This document shows positions 1-8,316 of a stretch of DNA of 64,000 nucleotides, in pieces. Under the pieces are notes generated by a model, which did no database searches, was not told the DNA's origin, and saw only the letters and a program-made list of their open reading frames with translations. Each line of letters begins with the position of its first letter. Position 1 is the first letter of the stretch. Source of the DNA: Meiothermus sp. CFH 77666 (GTDB lineage: Bacteria > Deinococcota > Deinococci > Deinococcales > Thermaceae). The position numbers were made by a program, and so were the translations under genes. Location of the stretch: contig NZ_JAGDFV010000006.1 in assembly GCF_017497985.1 (NCBI RefSeq), forward strand, positions 62,001-126,000, given 5' to 3'.

Positions 1-1
1 G

Positions 2-88
2 CTGATTGTGCTAGATGAACTCGACCAGAGCATTACCCGCTTGGCTTCGCTGTCTCTTGACCTGCACCGTCCCCTGGCAAGCGCTTAG
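2..88 (+). CDS. C-terminal end of an unknown protein (partial)
   Basis: An open frame runs from the left edge to a TAG stop at 86-88 and encodes about 28 residues, beginning LIVLDELDQS. It lies just upstream of the next gene's promoter, and a hairpin (GGCAAGC/GCTTGCGCC) with a T-rich stretch follows at about 77-120, fitting the end of a gene. The fragment is too short to assign to a family, and the frame could be chance. Confidence 0.35.
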   Translation: MIVLDELDQSITRLASLSLDLHRPLASA

Positions 89-153
89 CTTGCGCCATGC
101 CGGTTCTCTTTCCTTTTTGGCACAAAGCCGCTCGGTGCGCTACAGTAGGCGCG

Positions 154-1290
154 ATGATTCGCTACGACGTGTTGGTGGTGGGGGCGGGCATTATTGGGGC
201 GGCCTGCGCTTACCGTCTGGCCGAGCGCGGTTTGAAGGTGGGGGTGCTCGAGCAAGCAGCCGCTCCGGCAATGGGCTCTACCGGCAAGAGCGCTGCCGGG
301 GTGCGGGTACAGTTTACCGAGGCTACCAACATCCTGCTCTCCTGGCACTCCATTCAGGAGTACCGGGCCATGCCCGAGGCAGCCTACCGGCCCATCGGCT
401 ATCTATTCCTGGTGCCGGATAGCCAGTGGACATCCCACCTGAAGGGGGTAGAGCTTCAGCAAAGCCTGGGCGTGCCCATAGAGGTGCGCGACCTGGAAGC
501 CGCTCAGGAGTGGTTCGACTTCCTGCCCATGGCGGAGGGCCTGGAGCCCATCCTGGGAGCCACCTTTGGCCCTGCCGACGGCATCGTGGACCCGCACGGC
601 ATCTGTCTGGAGTACCTGCGTCGCGCTCGAGCGCTCGGCGCAGAGGTACTTACCGAAACCGAGTTCCTGACGGCAGAGCAGGTGGGCGGTGAGTGGAGGG
701 TCAGTACCTCCAGGGGTTCCTTCCAGACCCCGTTTGTGCTCAATGCGGCGGGGGCCTGGGCGGGTGAGGTGGGGCGGCGAGCGGGGTTATCAATTCCCGT
801 GGAACCGGCGCGGCGCATGGTTTTCTGTACAGCGCCCATTCCATACCCCTCCTGGCATCCCCTGACCATAGACCTCTCGAGCGGTTTCTGGTTTCGCCCC
901 GAGCATGACCGGCTGATTTTGGGGCGCAGCAATCCTCTGGACGTGGGGTTCCGCGAGGGCATGGACTGGAGCTGGCTCGAGCCCACCCTGGAAGTCGGTC
1001 TGGCCCGCTTTCCCTGGCTCGAGCTATTTCAGCTCGACCAGAAGGCGAGTTGGTGGGGCTATTACGAGGTCACCCCCGACCACAACCCCATTCTGGGCCG
1101 GATGCCAGGGGTCGAGGGCTGGTTCAATGCCTGCGGCTTCTCCGGTCACGGCGTGCAGCAGGCTGCCATGGTAGGCCGACTGATGGCCGAGGAAATTGCC
1201 GATGGAGAGGCGTATAGTCTGGACATCAACCCACTCCGCTACGAGCGTTTTTCCCAGACCCGAAAGCTGGCGGAGAAAAATATCGTCTGA
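154..1290 (+). CDS. FAD-dependent oxidoreductase, DAO (D-amino-acid/glycine oxidase-like) family
   Basis: The 378-residue product is a soluble flavoprotein predicted to oxidise an amine or amino acid. The N-terminus has the Rossmann FAD motif VVGAGIIGAACAYRLAERG (residues 8-26). Near the C-terminus GFSGHGVQQA is the usual second FAD-contact segment of sarcosine/glycine/proline-dehydrogenase-like enzymes. ATG154 is preferred over the in-frame ATG at 97 because a -10 box TACAGT (141-146) lies exactly 7 nt upstream, which suggests a leaderless transcript, and because the protein then starts directly on the beta-alpha-beta fold. The neighbours do not reveal the substrate. GlpD-like or NAD-dependent alternatives are less likely given the length and C-terminal motif. 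Confidence 0.85.
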   Translation: MIRYDVLVVGAGIIGAACAYRLAERGLKVGVLEQAAAPAMGSTGKSAAGVRVQFTEATNILLSWHSIQEYRAMPEAAYRPIGYLFLVPDSQWTSHLKGVELQQSLGVPIEVRDLEAAQEWFDFLPMAEGLEPILGATFGPADGIVDPHGICLEYLRRARALGAEVLTETEFLTAEQVGGEWRVSTSRGSFQTPFVLNAAGAWAGEVGRRAGLSIPVEPARRMVFCTAPIPYPSWHPLTIDLSSGFWFRPEHDRLILGRSNPLDVGFREGMDWSWLEPTLEVGLARFPWLELFQLDQKASWWGYYEVTPDHNPILGRMPGVEGWFNACGFSGHGVQQAAMVGRLMAEEIADGEAYSLDINPLRYERFSQTRKLAEKNIV

Positions 1291-1309
1291 AAGTCTGCGC
1301 TACAAGCCC

Positions 1310-1339
1310 TTGCCAACTCGCACGGCTTGCGCGTACACT
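1310..1339 (+). promoter_or_regulatory. Promoter of the attenuator leader and ABC operon
   Basis: A -35 hexamer TTGCCA (1310-1315) and a -10 hexamer TACACT (1334-1339) are separated by 18 bp. The start of transcription would fall near 1346, just upstream of the small upstream ORF at 1359. Confidence 0.55.
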
Positions 1340-1358
1340 TGGCGTTGGTAGGTGAGCC

Positions 1359-1400
1359 ATGATTGACCCTATTGTTCTCATGACCCGGTTCCGCGCCTGA
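1359..1400 (+). CDS. Putative 13-residue leader peptide (upstream ORF)
   Basis: The peptide is MIDPIVLMTRFRA with a TGA stop. A purine-rich AGGTGAG lies 3-4 nt before the ATG and the promoter above ends about 20 nt upstream. The stop codon lies in the loop of a GCGCC-TGA-GGCGC hairpin (about 1393-1405), and a strong terminator follows 50 nt later. This order (leader peptide, hairpin, terminator, resistance-type ABC exporter) is that of ribosome-mediated attenuators. The peptide itself matches nothing I recognise, and function is inferred only from layout. Confidence 0.4.
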   Translation: MIDPIVLMTRFRA

Positions 1401-1449
1401 GGCGCCGACCCCAACCCGACCCGCATTCAGAGCGCTACTTGCGTTTTCT

Positions 1450-1477
1450 CGGCGGCCTTCGGGCCGCCGGTTTCTTT
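1450..1477 (+). terminator. UUCG-tetraloop intrinsic terminator / attenuator before the ABC operon
   Basis: A perfect 8-bp GC stem (CGGCGGCC / GGCCGCCG) closes a TTCG tetraloop and is followed by GTTTCTTT. It sits between the leader ORF and the ABC genes, about 110 nt downstream of the promoter, where a terminator can only make sense as an attenuator or as the end of a short leader RNA. Confidence 0.7.
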
Positions 1478-1486
1478 GGAGGGGCC

Positions 1487-1567
1487 ATGCCAGACTTCCA
1501 AGCCCAGACGAGCACTTTTACAACCCCTAGCCCCAATAACCCGCTCATACAGGATCATCTATGCTGA
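1487..1567 (+). CDS. Putative 26-residue small ORF coupled to the ABC ATPase start
   Basis: This ORF has its own purine-rich site GGAGGGG (1478-1484), immediately after the terminator, and its TGA stop overlaps the start of the next gene (ATGCTGA, 1561-1567). The ABC ATPase ATG has no good Shine-Dalgarno of its own, so translation of this ORF could deliver ribosomes to it. The peptide begins MPDFQAQTST and resembles nothing known to me. It could be a pure coupling device. Confidence 0.35.
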   Translation: MPDFQAQTSTFTTPSPNNPLIQDHLC

Positions 1568-2373
1568 CCCTAAAACCCACCCAAACCCAACTCGCCATCG
1601 AGGTCTCCGAGCTCAAAAAGGTCTTTCGCAAACGGGACGGACTGCGCGCACCCCTCAAGGAGGAGTGGGCCCTTAAGGGGGTTTCTTTTCAGGTTCGAGA
1701 AGGTGAGACCTATGGCCTTTTGGGGCCTAACGGCTCGGGTAAATCCACCCTGATTCGCATTCTTTCCACCCTGCTGACTGCCGATGGCGGCACGGTGCGG
1801 ATGCTGGGCTACCGCCTACCCGAAGATGAGGCCAGGCTGCGCCGCAAGATGGGCCGGGTGAGTGTGGATGCGGCCTTTTACAAGAAGCTCTCGCCCCGCG
1901 AGAACCTGCTCTATGCCGCACAGCTCTACGGCCTCGAGCCCCGCCAGGCCGAAAAAAGGGCCATGCAGATTCTGGAGCAGCTGGGCCTCGAGTCCCGCCG
2001 CTTCAGCGACCCCATCGAGGAGATGAGCCGGGGAATGCAGCAGAAGATTTCCATTGCCCGCGCCCTCCTCATCAATCCGCCGCTCTTGCTGCTAGACGAA
2101 CCCACCACCGGCCTCGACCCCAAGAGCCGCCGCGACGTACAGGCTTTTCTGGAAGACCTCCGCGCCCGCGAAGGCACCACCATCCTGCTCACCACCCACG
2201 ACATGGCCGAGGCCGAGCGGCTTGCCCACCGCATAGGCTTCCTGGCCCATGGGCGGCTGGTCGCCGAGGGAACCGCTGAAGAGCTCAAGCGCCAGGCGGG
2301 TACACCCGACCTGGAAGAAGCCTTTATCGCACTGACCGGCGAGGAACTGGCTGAGGAAGCCGATAGTCTATAG
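1561..2373 (+). CDS. ABC transporter ATP-binding protein, drug-export (DrrA/NatA) type
   Basis: The 270-residue product is the nucleotide-binding subunit of an ABC-2 exporter. Walker A GPNGSGKST is at about residues 55-63, the signature is the MSRGMQQKIS variant typical of the DrrA/NatA group, Walker B with D-loop is LLLLDEPTTGLDP, and the switch is TTHD. The permease partner starts 71 bp downstream on the same strand. Expression may be attenuated by the leader structures at 1310-1567 and translationally coupled to the small ORF whose stop overlaps this start. The exported substrate cannot be read from sequence; drugs, lipids or peptides are possible. Confidence 0.85.
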   Translation: MLTLKPTQTQLAIEVSELKKVFRKRDGLRAPLKEEWALKGVSFQVREGETYGLLGPNGSGKSTLIRILSTLLTADGGTVRMLGYRLPEDEARLRRKMGRVSVDAAFYKKLSPRENLLYAAQLYGLEPRQAEKRAMQILEQLGLESRRFSDPIEEMSRGMQQKISIARALLINPPLLLLDEPTTGLDPKSRRDVQAFLEDLRAREGTTILLTTHDMAEAERLAHRIGFLAHGRLVAEGTAEELKRQAGTPDLEEAFIALTGEELAEEADSL

Positions 2374-2444
2374 CCGATAGCAAAAAAAGTGTTTAGCTAT
2401 GAGCTATCCGCTAGTGGCTATTCGCACCATCGAAGGGAACCACC

Positions 2445-3272
2445 ATGCTTGAACGATACCTGCGCCCCATGTGGGCTTTTGTCTTCCGCGACTGGCACCT
2501 GACCCGGCGCTACATGAGCTGGGTGGCGGTGTTTGTGTTCTATGCCATCGTCAACTCGGCCACCATTGCCCTGATCGGCAAGGCCCAGGACGACTTTCGC
2601 CTGACCCTGACGCTCTTGTTGGGGGTGCTGTTGTGGTCGTTTTTGTCGGCCATGTACAACGAGATTGCCAACTCCATCAGCTACGAACGCTGGGAAGGGA
2701 CGCTCGAGTACACGTTTATGGCCCCGGTCTCGAGGCTCATCCACCTGACGGGGGTCTCGCTCTTTGCCATTATTTTCAGTGTGATTCGCACCATCGTGAT
2801 CCTGGTGGGGCTGGTGCTGTTTATCCAGGTCTCGGTGACCGGAGCCAACCTGCTGGGCGTGCTGGTGGTCTTGCTGGTGGCCAGCCTGGCCTTCATGGGC
2901 CTGGGCCTGATGGCCGCCATTCTGCCGGTGATGTCGCCGGAGAATGGCGCCCAGGCGACCAACATCTTCCAGGGCATCTTGCTGCTGGTCTCGGGCATCT
3001 ATTATCCGGTGAGCGTGCTGCCCTCCTGGGTGCAGCCCCTGGCCTACCTGAGCCCCGCCACCTACGCCCTCGAGGCCTGCCGCAAGCTGATGGGCATCAA
3101 CCACCCCGACTCCACCCCGGACAAACTGGTGGGTGCGCCGCTCTCCTCAGTATTACCGGAGTTGGGCATCCTGCTCTTGATGGGCGTGGTGCTGATTCCG
3201 CTAGGCCTGCTGGTGTTTCACACTGCGGAACAATGGGCCAAGCGCACCGGCAAGCTCAAGCGGACGGGCTAG
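2445..3272 (+). CDS. ABC-2 type transporter permease
   Basis: A 275-residue membrane protein with about six hydrophobic segments spread over its length, the usual size for an ABC-2 export permease. The segment near residue 180 (about 2990-3060) carries the GIYYPVSVLPSWVQPLAYLSPATYALEACR element that is typical of DrrB-like permeases (Y-P-x-x-x-L-P, then L-S-P). A GAAGGGAA purine stretch lies before the ATG. It pairs with the ATPase encoded just upstream. Confidence 0.82.
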   Translation: MLERYLRPMWAFVFRDWHLTRRYMSWVAVFVFYAIVNSATIALIGKAQDDFRLTLTLLLGVLLWSFLSAMYNEIANSISYERWEGTLEYTFMAPVSRLIHLTGVSLFAIIFSVIRTIVILVGLVLFIQVSVTGANLLGVLVVLLVASLAFMGLGLMAAILPVMSPENGAQATNIFQGILLLVSGIYYPVSVLPSWVQPLAYLSPATYALEACRKLMGINHPDSTPDKLVGAPLSSVLPELGILLLMGVVLIPLGLLVFHTAEQWAKRTGKLKRTG

Positions 3273-3330
3273 GAGAGGAGCCCCTGACGACCCTCAGTTC
3301 CTGATAAATCAGGGGTAAAGTAAATCGCAG

Positions 3331-4053
3331 ATGATAGAGGTTGTCCAGATTGAAAAGGCTTACCGCAAGTTTCAGGCGGTTCGGGGTATTTCCTTTGAGG
3401 TACAACCCGGAGAGGTCTATGGCCTGCTGGGGCCCAACGGCGCCGGCAAGACCACCACCCTGCGTATGCTGGCCACCCTGCTCAGGCCCTCGGCGGGCAG
3501 CGCCAAGGTTGCAGGCTTTGACGTGGTGCGGCAATCGCTGGAGGTACGCCGCAACCTGGGCATTGTGAACGGCGGCATGAAGGTCTACGACAAGCTGACC
3601 GGCTACGAGGTGCTCGATTTCTTCGGCAGTTTTTACGACCTGTGGGGGGCCAAACTAAAAGAGCGCATCGGCTGGGCTGCCGAGTTGCTGCACATCGAAC
3701 AGGCTGTGCTGAACAAGCAAGTGAAGGACATGTCTACCGGGATGCAGCAGAAGATTGTGATTGCCAGGGCCATTCTGCACCAGCCGCAGGTGCTCCTGCT
3801 GGATGAAGCCACAGCAGGGCTGGACGTGTTCGCCCGTCGGGCCTTGCTGGATTTTGTGAAGCAGTACGCGGGCCTGGGCAAAACCCTGGTCTATTCCACC
3901 CACGTGATGAGCGAGGCTGAGGAGGTCTGCGACCGGGTGGGGTTCATCCACCAGGGCTTGCTGGTCTACGAGGGCCGTTTGCAGGAGGCTTTGGCGCTCG
4001 GCTCAGGGAACCTCGAGCGGGCCTTTATCCGGCGTTTGGAAGAGGCCGCTTGA
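3331..4053 (+). CDS. ABC transporter ATP-binding protein, NatA-like
   Basis: The 240-residue product has Walker A GPNGAGKTT at residues 32-40, the signature MSTGMQQKIVIARA, Walker B LLLDEATAGLD and the H-switch STHV. It is followed at 20 bp by a NatB-like permease and then by a second one, so it probably energises an exporter made from both. The first system (1.5-3.3 kb) ends only 58 bp upstream, and the gap holds the small hairpin CCTGA-taaa-TCAGG and a TAAAGT that could be a -10 box. Na+ efflux is the function known for NatAB in Bacillus; here the substrate is unknown. Confidence 0.82.
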   Translation: MIEVVQIEKAYRKFQAVRGISFEVQPGEVYGLLGPNGAGKTTTLRMLATLLRPSAGSAKVAGFDVVRQSLEVRRNLGIVNGGMKVYDKLTGYEVLDFFGSFYDLWGAKLKERIGWAAELLHIEQAVLNKQVKDMSTGMQQKIVIARAILHQPQVLLLDEATAGLDVFARRALLDFVKQYAGLGKTLVYSTHVMSEAEEVCDRVGFIHQGLLVYEGRLQEALALGSGNLERAFIRRLEEAA

Positions 4054-4072
4054 AAGCGCTCTGGTAGTCATT

Positions 4073-5260
4073 ATGAACGAAATCCTGATGATTGCCCGAA
4101 AAGAACTCTTGAGCGTGGTGCGTGAGCGCCGGGTGCTCTTTACCACCCTGGTTCTGCCCATTCTGATCATGCCCCTCCTGATGTTTGGCCCCATTCTGCT
4201 GTTTGGGAGTGCTGCCCGGCAAACCCAGGAGAATGTACAGAAAGTGGGGGTGGTGGGGGTTCCGGCGGCAGTGCTGGAGCAGCTCCGCAAAGCCCGGGTG
4301 GAGCCTGTTGAAATTCCCAACCCCCAGGAGGCTGTACAGAACCGGGAGGTCGAAGCAGCCCTGGTTTTTGAGAATGGCACCTATACCCTTTACGGCAGGC
4401 TATCCGGCGGGGCGACCCAGAGTGCTTTGGTGGTGGAGAAAGTCCAGGGCGCGCTCAGGACCTACAAAGACCAGCTTGTGGCCGAGCGCCTGCGGGCAAG
4501 GGGAATCGGGACGGAGGTACTCGAGCCCTTCCGGCTCGAGACCAAAGACGCCTCGCGTGAGCAGGAGCGGGCTGCCGGGTTGTTCGCATTCCTCATTCCC
4601 TATTTCCTGGTTGTGTTCATTCAAATGGGCGGAATGCCGGTGGCGGTGGATGCCACGGCAGGCGAAAAGGAAAAGGGCACCCTCGAGGCCCTCCTGGCGG
4701 CCCCAGTGCCCCTGATCCAGATTCTCCTGGGTAAGGGGCTGGCGGTGTTTGTGATGTCGCTCCTCTCCACCCTTGCCGCCATTACCGGGCTTTTGCTGGG
4801 TGGAGCGGTATTTCGCAACCTGTTTGCCGCGCAGCTTCGGGCGGTGCAGGATGGGGAAAGGGCGGCCCAGTTGGGCGGTGCCCTGGCCCTCGACCCGCTG
4901 GGCTATCTGTCCATGCTGCTCACGGCGGTTTTGTTTGCCCTGCTCATCATCGCCATCATGATTTCGCTGGGCCTGTATGCCCGTAGTTTCAAGGAAGCCC
5001 AAAGTTACATGAGCCCCCTGATGCTGGTGATGATTATTCCCATTCTGTTCTTACAGTTTTCCGATTTTCTCAAACTGCAGGACTGGTACTTTGCCCTGCC
5101 TTTCGTCAATGTGGTGCTGGCCCTGGACGCACTGGTGAAGGGCTCGGCTACTGCAACACAGCTTGTTATAACCTGGCTCTCTACTTTGCTTTTTGCCGGT
5201 ATGGCACTGTACCTGGCCTACCGCAACTTCCAGCGTGAGGATGTGGTGTTTCGCAACTGA
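4073..5260 (+). CDS. ABC-2 permease with extracytoplasmic domain, NatB-like (copy 1)
   Basis: A 395-residue membrane protein. A first transmembrane helix (residues about 23-45) is followed by about 130 residues predicted outside the membrane and then a C-terminal block of five or six helices, the NatB/YhaP layout. The cytoplasmic start MNEILMIARKELLSVVRERR is typical of the family. It ends in REDVVFRN, nearly identical to the end of the next gene, so the two are paralogues that probably form a heterodimeric pore with the ATPase upstream. Confidence 0.82.
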   Translation: MNEILMIARKELLSVVRERRVLFTTLVLPILIMPLLMFGPILLFGSAARQTQENVQKVGVVGVPAAVLEQLRKARVEPVEIPNPQEAVQNREVEAALVFENGTYTLYGRLSGGATQSALVVEKVQGALRTYKDQLVAERLRARGIGTEVLEPFRLETKDASREQERAAGLFAFLIPYFLVVFIQMGGMPVAVDATAGEKEKGTLEALLAAPVPLIQILLGKGLAVFVMSLLSTLAAITGLLLGGAVFRNLFAAQLRAVQDGERAAQLGGALALDPLGYLSMLLTAVLFALLIIAIMISLGLYARSFKEAQSYMSPLMLVMIIPILFLQFSDFLKLQDWYFALPFVNVVLALDALVKGSATATQLVITWLSTLLFAGMALYLAYRNFQREDVVFRN

Positions 5261-5380
5261 ACAAATCAAAGCCTGGGCCCTCATCGAAGCGGCCCTCGCT
5301 CGAGTGCGTGGTCAACCCGCACATAAGATGCTTGAGAGTTCTGGTAAAACTCTGAATAGCCTGGCTGAAAGCTCCAAACT

Positions 5381-6559
5381 ATGAAGAAAGCGCTAAAAAT
5401 TGCCTGGAAAGAACTGATCTGCTACATCCGTGAGGAGCGCATGGTGATGCTGCTTCTTTTGCCACTCTTGATTGTGCCCTTGCTGATGTACGCCCCCAAC
5501 TGGGTTCTGGCACGTTTGCAGCAGCAGGCAGCGGATAAGGTACATCTGGTGGCCGTCAAAGGTGTTCCAGAGGAATATTTGCGCGAACTCGAGCAAAAAG
5601 GTCTGCGGGTGACTCCAGCATCAGACCCGCGCGAGACCGTTCGACAGCGCAGGGCCGATGTGGGTTTGGAGTTCACCAAGGATGCTTTTATCGTCTACGA
5701 CAGGGCCAGCCCCATTAGCGTACAGGAGTCCGTAGCGACGCTTCGCGTAAAAGAAGTGCTTCAGCAGATGCGGCAGAGGCAGGTCGAGCAACGGCTCAAG
5801 GCCAAGGGAGTCGCTCAGATGGACCTCGAGCCATTCCGGCTGGAAACCCAAAAAGCCTCAAGCCAGCAAGAGCAGGCCCTGGGTTTGCTGGCGCTGGTAC
5901 TGCCCGTTTTCATAATGCTGTCTGTGCTGGGAGCGGGGCAGCATGTCGCGCTGGATGCCACCGTGGGCGAGAAGCAAATGGGCACCATTGAAGCTCTGCT
6001 GTCGGCACCCGTTGAACCCTGGAAGCTGTTGCTGGGTAAAGGACTGGCCGTCCTGGGGGCAGCTTTTTTCTCGGCTATCTCGGTATTTGTGGGTACTGCA
6101 TTTGGAAGTTGGCTCTCCAGTAGCGGTTTGCCTGCAACTATTGAGAATCGCTATGGCATTCCTAACGTTTCAATGGGCTCACTTTCCTTATCTGCATCTA
6201 CAATTGGGGGGCTATTTTTGACGGGTACGCTATTCGCAGCTTTGGCAGTAGGGCTGGTGCTGTCCATAGGCATATTCGCTCGAAGCTACCGCGAGGCCAA
6301 CGCATACCTGGCGCCGCTGGATCTGCTCATTATGGCGCCTATGCTGGCTTATGCCTTTGCCGAATACATTCAGCCGCAAACCTGGCATTATGCGTTGCCG
6401 GGTCTGGGTGTTGTGATGGCGCTCGAGGGTTTGGTAAAAGACAACATCGGCTGGCCAGCACTCTTGACTACCTGGCTCACTACCCTGGGCTATACCTTTC
6501 TCACCGTATTTGCTGCGTACTGGAGTTTCAGCCGCGAGGACACGGTATTCAGAAACTGA
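5381..6559 (+). CDS. ABC-2 permease with extracytoplasmic domain, NatB-like (copy 2)
   Basis: A 392-residue paralogue of the preceding permease with the same layout: one N-terminal helix, a long external domain, then a multi-helix block. Both share the motif LEPFRLETK/Q-A-S before the membrane block, a conserved VALDATxGEKxxGTxEALL segment, and the C-terminal octapeptide REDTVFRN. The 120-bp gap between the two genes holds no gene. It has no ATPase of its own and so probably shares the one at 3331. Confidence 0.8.
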   Translation: MKKALKIAWKELICYIREERMVMLLLLPLLIVPLLMYAPNWVLARLQQQAADKVHLVAVKGVPEEYLRELEQKGLRVTPASDPRETVRQRRADVGLEFTKDAFIVYDRASPISVQESVATLRVKEVLQQMRQRQVEQRLKAKGVAQMDLEPFRLETQKASSQQEQALGLLALVLPVFIMLSVLGAGQHVALDATVGEKQMGTIEALLSAPVEPWKLLLGKGLAVLGAAFFSAISVFVGTAFGSWLSSSGLPATIENRYGIPNVSMGSLSLSASTIGGLFLTGTLFAALAVGLVLSIGIFARSYREANAYLAPLDLLIMAPMLAYAFAEYIQPQTWHYALPGLGVVMALEGLVKDNIGWPALLTTWLTTLGYTFLTVFAAYWSFSREDTVFRN

Positions 6560-6715
6560 CTGCACTTCCCAAAAGAGCCGTGCACACTTTGTCAGGACAT
6601 CGCGCTGTTCACTTACGTGGCTGCCCACGAAAACGAGAATGCCTCTCGGCCAGACGCAGGTTACGCACCAAACGTGGGCCAGGCGGAAAGAACATGCCAA
6701 CTTCCACTTTGATGC

Positions 6716-7849
6716 TTAAGCCAACGGCAGGGCTACGGGGGGCTTCTCGCTCAAAATAGCCTGTACATCCGGGTACTGCTTGATGTTGTAGAAAGGGTCA
6801 CGCTCGGCAGGCGTAAAGCCCGCATCGGCAATGTGGCGGACAATCTGCCTGACGGTAGCGTGGGTGCGGTTGTGGCCCCCGGCTGCGCTCACCACATTCT
6901 CTTCCAGCATTGTAGAGCCGAAGTCGTTGGCCCCGTAGTAGAGCGCCGCCTGGGCCACCTTGAAGCCCATGCTGGGCCAACTGGCTTGCAGGTTGGGGAT
7001 GTTGTCCAGCGCGATTCGGGCCACCGCGAGCTGTTGCAGATACTCGTGAGCGGTAGCCCCTGGGGCCTTGCCCTTCAGGCGGGTATGCTCGGTCTGGAGC
7101 GTCCACATAGCAAAAGCCGCAAAGCCATGCCCGTACTCGCGCAGGGCTTTTTCCTGCTGCTCGCGTATCTTAAGCAGGTGTGCAATGCGCTGCTCGTAGG
7201 TCTCGCCAAACCCGATCACCATGGTCGCAATCGTGTACAGGCCGAGGCGCTGGGCCGTATCGAGGATGCGAAACCAGTCGCTGCTCTTGATGCGGGCAGG
7301 AGCGGCCTTGGCCCGCACCTCATCCACCAGAATTTCGCCGCCCGCACCCGGCAAACCATCCAGCCCGGCTTCCTTAAGCTCCATCAATAGTTCCCGGCAG
7401 TTGCGTCCGGTAATCTTTTCCAGCCCCAGGATTTCCTCGGGGCTGAAAGCGTCTATGCGTACTTCGGGGTAGTGTTGCTTCAGGTAGCGGAGCAGGTCGA
7501 GATACCACTCGAAAGGCAGGTCGGGGTTCACCCCCCCTTGCATCAGGATACGCCGACCCCCAATACTCATGAGCTCTTCAATCTTTCTTCCAATCTCCTC
7601 GAAAGAGAGCACATATGCGTCGCCCTGCCGTTTGGTGCGATAAAAAGCGCAAAAATTGCAGGCCACATTGCAAATGTTGGTGTAGTTGATGTTGCGGTCA
7701 ATCAGGTAGGTGACCACCTGGGGGTTGCCGCGTTTGAGCCGAAGTTCGTGGGCAACGGCAGCCACCTCAGGCAAAGGAAGCTCGTAGAGTTCGCGTATTT
7801 CGCTGGCTGAAAGTCGTTCGCCTGCTGCTGCACGGCTCAAAACGTCCAT
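6716..7849 (-). CDS. mqnC: Cyclic dehypoxanthine futalosine synthase (radical SAM), menaquinone biosynthesis
   Basis: MqnC converts dehypoxanthine futalosine to its cyclic form in the alternative (futalosine) route to menaquinone, the only quinone of Thermus-group respiration. The 377-residue protein has the radical SAM cysteines CNVACNFCAFYR near residue 60, the glycine-rich MQGGVNPDLP segment, and a long C-terminal region ending in NIKQYPDVQAI. ATG7849 is chosen because TACAAT (7856-7861) lies exactly 6 nt upstream on the same strand, giving a leaderless start; the longer frame would read through the promoter. MqnE is the closest paralogue, but the LPGAGGEIL stretch and the length fit MqnC better. 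Confidence 0.88.
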   Translation of the reverse strand: MDVLSRAAAGERLSASEIRELYELPLPEVAAVAHELRLKRGNPQVVTYLIDRNINYTNICNVACNFCAFYRTKRQGDAYVLSFEEIGRKIEELMSIGGRRILMQGGVNPDLPFEWYLDLLRYLKQHYPEVRIDAFSPEEILGLEKITGRNCRELLMELKEAGLDGLPGAGGEILVDEVRAKAAPARIKSSDWFRILDTAQRLGLYTIATMVIGFGETYEQRIAHLLKIREQQEKALREYGHGFAAFAMWTLQTEHTRLKGKAPGATAHEYLQQLAVARIALDNIPNLQASWPSMGFKVAQAALYYGANDFGSTMLEENVVSAAGGHNRTHATVRQIVRHIADAGFTPAERDPFYNIKQYPDVQAILSEKPPVALPLA

Positions 7850-8037
7850 GACCGTATTGTATCGGCTACTTGAGAAGAAATAGTAGGACAAACAACCCCA
7901 TCCAGGACAAAGCTATCCTGAGGTAGGTCGCGCTAGATATGTCAGAAGCGCACTGTATCTGGAAAAGGTGCGAGACGGCGCCCTGGTTTTGTGTTGACCA
8001 GATGAACTAACGAAACCAAAACCGGAGAGAGCGAGGG

Positions 8038-8274
8038 CTACTCGTCGTCTTCATCGTCCTCGTCTTCGTCGTCTTCATCGTCCCAGTCTTCGTCAAAGTC
8101 ATCTTCTGACTCAATGTCGTCAATGTAGTAATCCTCAATGCTGCTCGCATCGGCCACGGTTTTGCCGTTGCTGACAAAGCGCAGGCCAGACTCGTCAATC
8201 TCGAGGCTCAAGTCGTCCAGGTCGGTATTGTCGGGCACGTGAACTTGCATCATTACCGCTACTTCGATTCGCAT
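8038..8274 (-). CDS. Small highly acidic protein of unknown function
   Basis: The 78-residue product starts with about 50 ordinary residues (MRIEVAVMMQVHVPDN, strand-like) and ends in about 25 residues made almost only of Asp and Glu, encoded by GAC/GAA/GAG/GAT repeats at 8038-8110. A clean Shine-Dalgarno GGAGGT lies 4 nt before the ATG, which supports real translation. No family is recognised. Acidic tails of this kind can bind cations or basic proteins, but nothing here proves either. Confidence 0.6.
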   Translation of the reverse strand: MRIEVAVMMQVHVPDNTDLDDLSLEIDESGLRFVSNGKTVADASSIEDYYIDDIESEDDFDEDWDDEDDEDEDDEDDE

Positions 8275-8316
8275 ATTTACCTCCGCATCAGGCTATGGGG
8301 CTTTTGTCAGCTTGAT

